DNA of 64,000 nt, taken from the NCBI GenBank assembly GCA_037975125.1, contig CM075857.1, forward strand, positions 19,151,497 to 19,215,496, given 5' to 3'. Both the position numbers and the translations under genes were made by a program. The stretch comes from Latrodectus hesperus (lineage: Eukaryota > Arthropoda > Arachnida > Araneae > Theridiidae). The notes beneath the pieces are model-generated. The model worked only from the letters and a program-made list of their open reading frames with translations, was not told where the DNA came from and ran no database searches. This document shows, in pieces, positions 59,679 through 64,000 of the stretch (position 1 is the first letter of the stretch; the number at the start of each line of letters is the position of its first letter).

Positions 59679-60671
59679 TTAATATTTTGTATCGATTCCA
59701 TTGGCTTTTACATCTGCAAGACGTCTTGGCATTGATTCTATTAACTTTTTGGTGGTTTCTTGATCTATTTCTTCCCAAGCTTCCATGAGTGCTTCTTTCA
59801 AACTATTTTTACTTGTAATATTTTTTTTTCGGACTTGAGCATCCAATTGCATCCACAAATTTTCAATTGGATTTATATCCGGGGATTATGGTGGAGTTTC
59901 AAGCATCTTGGCGCATTATAAAGCAACCATGTTTTAGTAACTATCGCAGTGTGTTTTGGATCTTGCCCATTTTTCTAGAACTGTCTAATAAATTATGCCG
60001 CAACACATCAATGTAACCTAAAGCTGTCATTTTTGTGTCAATAAAATGTAATTTTCCAACTCCGCCGTGAGCTACACAGCCCCAAACCATCACATTTCCA
60101 CCACTATGTTTCAAGGTCTGAAGTACATTTTAACTATCAAGGACTGTTTTATTTTTTCGCCAGAATTTTCGGATACTAGGGGGTGAAAAAATTTCAAACT
60201 TACTTTCATCTGAAAAAATAACCTTTTTCCAGACGTCCATCGGTTTGTCTTTGTATTTCATAGCAAATTCTAGACGCTTCTTTCTATTAACTTCAGAGAT
60301 CATTGGTTTTTTCTCGGAGTTCTGCCCTTTAAACCAGCACTATGTAACACATTTCTTATTGTTTGAGCGGTCACTCTAATGTTAGAAGATACGAGAAGGT
60401 CATGTGCAATTTTCTGAGCAGAAATTTGTGGTTTTCTAATAGCTGCTTTAACAATACTTCGTTTATTTCTTGAAGTTAATTTACTCGGGCCTCCTGGCCT
60501 GTGTTCATTTTCAACGCGTCCAGTATTTTTATATTTTCTTACGATGTAACCAATAGTTGTAAAGGGTAACTTAACCATCCTTTGAATTTCGCAATAAGAT
60601 TTTCCACTTTTATTAAGGTTAACAATATGAGTTCTCATGTCTAAAGAGACTTCTTTTGATTTCGTGGCCAT
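59679..60671 (-). pseudogene. Tc1-family DD34E transposase of the outer element
   Basis: ATG at 60669-60671 opens MATKSKEVSLDMRTHIVNLN, then the helix-turn-helix (GKSYCEIQRMVKLPFTTIGY) and a second DNA-binding part (VTAQTIRNVLHSAGLKGRTP). A frame change near 60300 leads to IFSDESKF (first Asp). Later come GQDPKHT (second Asp) and SPDINPIENLW (Glu) separated by further frame changes, with a TAA just before SPDINP, and the tail ends ADVKANGIDTKY at TAA 59679-59681. It has several lesions, so it is inactive. Confidence 0.9.
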
Positions 60672-60808
60672 TTCTCAAATTTTCTCTGCGAGTGACCTTC
60701 AAACTTTAAAAAAGATAACCTTCTCAATGTTTAAAAAATACTAACTATCCAAAAAATTAGTTATGTTAAAAATTACATGAAATGATAGTAATACTAACCG
60801 GCGATATA

Positions 60809-62458
60809 CAGTGAGTGTAAAAAGTATTCGTACATTACGACTACTGATTTAAAAGAGATCCGTTCATAAAAATTATAAGCATAAATTCCATTTTAATTAT
60901 TAATAAATACATAATAGACCATATTTTCACTAGTTTCATGTGGAATTTACACAAAAATAATTTTATACATGAATAAATATTTACAAAACTGTAACAATCC
61001 AACATGTTGTGGTGTAAAAAGTATTCGTACACTTAAAGAAATGCAAATTTTTTTAGTTATATTTTGTGATTGGTTTAGCCATTAAGATGTAGTTAATTGC
61101 CCTCATCTCGTAAGTTACTTAAAAGGTTCTTCAGTGGAAATTTTAATGTAGTGAGAAACTATAGAAATTCTGTAATGGGTCGTCAAAGTAAAGAGACAAG
61201 TGTTTCCGAAAGAGAACTGATTTTAAAGCTACAGTAAAAATGTTAAATCGTACAACAAGTTTTCTGATCTGGTTGGTAGACCCCGTTCAACAGTGCTAGT
61301 CAATCATAATAAAGTTTGCTGCCACTCTAACGGTTCAAAACAGTTCTCGTGCTGGGCGACCATGTCTATTGACATCATCTGACAGACGGTTTCTGCTACA
61401 TTCATTAAAGAAGGATACCAAAATAAGTGCTCCTACATTAATCAGAACTAAGAACATGGGAACAGCAGTCTCTGTAAGTACTGTTCGGCAAAAATGAAGG
61501 TTTCCATGGCCGTGTTGCGAGATGAAAATTCTTTGTTAGTGAGAAGAACGGAAGCTACGATTGTCTTTCACCAAGCAATACGTTATGAAAGTCCAGATTT
61601 CTGGAAAAAGATTATCTTTACAGACGAAAGTAAATACAACATGTTTGGATCGGACGGGAGACGAATGGTATACAGAACGCGCAATACAGAAATGCATCCT
61701 AAGAATTTAGTGCCAACAGTGAAACATGGGAGAAGAAGTCTGCTTGTTTGGGGGTGTATGAATGCTTCTGTGATGGGCAAATTAGTCTTTATTAAAGGCA
61801 TTATGAATCATCAACTTTATATTGACATTTTAAAAAATAATTTAGAACCTAGTGCAACAAAAATAGGCTTGAATGGTTATTACGTTTTCATGCATGATAT
61901 CGATCCCAAGCACACAGCCCTAAACACAAGGCTCTGGATACTATATAATATCACTAAGTTCATGAAATTTCCACCTCAGTCGCCGGACCTCAACCCCATC
62001 GAGAATTTATGGGATGTTCTTGATAAAAATATTAGATCCAGACATATTTCTAATAAAAATGATTTGGAATCGGCTCTTAATCAAGACTGGGACGTCATAT
62101 CTAGCTCAATAACAGCAAAATTGGTGGAATCGATGACAAAGAATACTCAAGGTAGTTATTCGAAATAAAGGATATCCTACAAGGTATTGGCTGTAATATT
62201 ATGATTGTGTTGGTAAATGTATGCCTGTTGTACGAATACTTTTTAGACCACAAGCTGTTGGATTGTTTCAGTTTTGTAAATATTTATTCATGTATAAAAT
62301 TATTTTTGTGTAAATTTCACATGAAACTAGTGAAATTATGTTCTATTACATATTTCTAATTAATTAAAATGGAATCTATGTTAATAATTTTTATGAACGA
62401 ATCTCTTTTAAATCAATTGTTGTACTGTTGTGTGAGTGAATACTTTTTACACTCACTG
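60809..62458 (+). mobile_element. Tc1-like transposon nested inside another, with long inverted repeats
   Basis: TA flanks both ends (60807-60808 and 62459-62460). The termini start CAGTGAGTG and carry TAAAAAGTATTCGTAC. The inverted similarity continues inward for about 230 bp (60809-61036 against 62225-62458) and includes a second copy of the AAAAGTATTCGTAC core (61017-61030 and about 62228-62243). It therefore has long inverted repeats with IR/DR cores. It inserted into the outer element just left of that element's right inner repeat. Confidence 0.93.
61174..62168 (+). pseudogene. Tc1-family DD34E transposase of the nested element
   Basis: ATG 61174 opens MGRQSKETSVSERELILKLQ and then hits stops and frame changes up to about 61490. 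The C-terminal two thirds is open (61494-62168), with FTDESKY (first Asp), HDIDPKHT (second Asp, in a usual QDNDPKHT context) and PDLNPIENLW (Glu). It ends with TAA at 62166-62168. The damaged N-terminal DNA-binding region makes the copy inactive, but the catalytic core is unusually well kept. Confidence 0.92.
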
Positions 62459-62664
62459 TAGGTGTACAAATATATTCTTTTTGTAAGAAATTTTCCAAGT
62501 TTATAAAATTTAGATTTTATTTTCAATTATTTCAAAATATTTTTTCGTTTACTTAGAAATAAACAACAAACTCACGCTCACACATCTCAAGGAATAAAAT
62601 AGCTGTTTATGTTTCTAAACTTTAAAAAGTGGTGTACAAATAATCATTTTGCCTACTGTATATG

Positions 62665-64000
62665 TATTTCCCATTTGCTTGTGCGAGATATTCAAAATTA
62701 AGTTTTTCAAATTAAATGAAATTCTGTCAAGATTTAAGAGGTACCTTTCATGCTTCTTTAAATTTTTCAGTTGTTCAATGCAATTCTATTTTTGATTGCA
62801 AAACTGGAAAATTATCTCGATGTGGTCTAGTCTTTCGAGTATAATCAACTTTTTATTGACAATACCAAGAAGGTTGTATCATACCTGTACAATTCGATTG
62901 TAAATATGTTTTCCTTTTGTTAAATAAAAAGATATTGATATATCCAACTCGTTGAACAAAATTTGGAATTTAGCTTATATCGATACTTTTGTCAGAGAAA
63001 AGAAATATAAAAAGAATTTGTCTTAGTTTCCTAAGACCATTTCTAAAAGTTTAACCTCTTTTATTAAAGACATCTCTCATATTTTTTTCATTGTTAAATT
63101 TTCATTTTTAATATTTCGGTAGAAAGGGTGACAATTTTTAAATGTATTTTAACACATTTTCCAACACTGACTCTTATAGTGTTCGTAATTGTATGGCGCA
63201 ATAAAATAAGTAGTTAAAGGAAACTAAATGACATTAAAGTTTATCATTGTTTATTGACATTCTTCATTTTTATTAACCTGTCAATTGATTTTCACTCTTT
63301 AATTTGCTTCATAAATACTAGATTCTGCATACTATTCGTTTTCTAAATAAAATTTTTCAAAACAGATTACTTGTAATATATTGGGTAAAAATTTGAAAAT
63401 TATTTCATTCTTAAAATTTATTTTAAATTTATTCAACTATCTTTTCTATAAATGGGCAAAAGTTTCTTTAAAAATCGTTCTTTGATAGTTAAAAAGGCAA
63501 AATTGACTCGTAAAATTCGAATGGATAATTTCCGTAAAGATCTACTTGGATCCCTTAATTAGTCTTGCTGAATTGTTCAAATATCTCCCAAGTGCACTTT
63601 ATTGAAATGGTTTTACGATTCTTTCACTTGGAGAAATTCTTTTATTCTATGACTTCCAGTTTAAACCAATTTAAATAGGGAGAACGAATAATTAACAATT
63701 CCTGCTTAAATGAATTTACAAAGTTAAATAATTATCGAAACACACAAATCTATAAAACTGATGATTGTATTATGACTCTTAATGGCTTCCTATTTGGTGT
63801 CCCATCTATTAAATTGCAGAATTAAAGATTTCACTGAAAAGAGATTTTTGGTTTTCTAATGAACCATTTCTTTGACTTTTCCGATATTTTAAAGCGATCT
63901 TTTAAAGAAACCATTTTGAAATGTAAAAATGTTAGAGTTGTTGCTTGCAGTTTATCTTTCTGTGCGTAAATTTTCAGTTAAAAATGTAAATATTTTGTCA
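62665..64000. other. AT-rich intronic DNA to the window edge
   Basis: No exon continuing the GALNT gene and no repeat family was recognised. Confidence 0.5.

Larger units (their letters stand above)
59431..62658 (-). mobile_element. Tc1-like transposon with IR/DR ends, split by a nested element
   Basis: TA flanks both ends (59429-59430 and 62659-62660). Outer repeats (59431-59457 and 62632-62658) are inverted and share CAAAATG and TTATTTGTACAC. Inner inverted copies (59611-59634 and 62462-62485) carry TACAAAAAG and ATTTGTACAC, giving an IR/DR structure. Without the nested insert and its duplicated TA it would be 1,576 bp. It lies within the first intron of the GALNT gene. Confidence 0.9.

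Noticed and set aside
61583..61801. Minus-strand open frame in the nested Tc1-like element
   Set aside because: It is an antisense shadow of the plus-strand transposase core.

Overview
This is a eukaryotic, strongly AT-rich window that is almost entirely intron or intergenic DNA and decayed transposable elements. The mix of dense tRNA-derived SINEs, Tc1/mariner DNA transposons and jockey/RTE-like LINE fragments, together with one arthropod-type glycosyltransferase exon, points to an arthropod and most probably a spider. That assignment rests on pattern recognition, not on a search.

The only convincing host coding sequence is at 57240-57480 (+). It is the first coding exon of a polypeptide N-acetylgalactosaminyltransferase (GALNT/pgant family), with a signal anchor resembling the GALNT1/13 N terminus. 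A splice acceptor precedes it at 56921-56924, a consensus donor follows at 57481, and an in-frame stop lies just before the ATG. The catalytic domain must be encoded beyond the right edge, so 57481-64000 is intron, and the upstream noncoding exon(s) and promoter lie somewhere to the left.

Four Tc1/mariner loci have recognisable termini and TA target duplications: 2266-3882 (Tc1-like, IR/DR ends, minus-strand transposase), 41713-43266 (Tc1-like, minus, the least damaged), 50377-51659 (mariner DD34D, minus) and a nested pair, 59431-62658 (minus) split by a second Tc1-like element at 60809-62458 (plus). All of the transposases carry stops or frameshifts. Other DNA-transposon remnants are a pogo/Tigger-like element at 28262-28993, a partial pogo-like terminus near 25590-25741, and a probable hAT-type nonautonomous element with an 8-bp duplication at 57651-58481. 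Retroelement debris includes an RNase H/C-terminal jockey fragment (9064-9724), two further LINE C-terminal fragments (20728-21014 and 41125-41455), an RTE-like reverse-transcriptase relic (about 55010-55840) and a likely solo LTR (about 49685-50258).

At least five tRNA-derived SINE families are present, called A-E and G here. Family B is the commonest, with more than 20 copies. Tandem repeats include compound dinucleotide tracts (1619-1758, 12344-12504, 25939-26034), a pyrimidine-rich array (32156-32430), a degenerate array of about 55 bp (32770-33085) and a minisatellite with a 164-bp higher-order period (36102-36640).

Several GC-elevated islands carry no recognisable gene and may be regulatory or undetected exons. 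I saw no rRNA, no convincing functional tRNA gene, no CRISPR and no clearly new multi-gene system.
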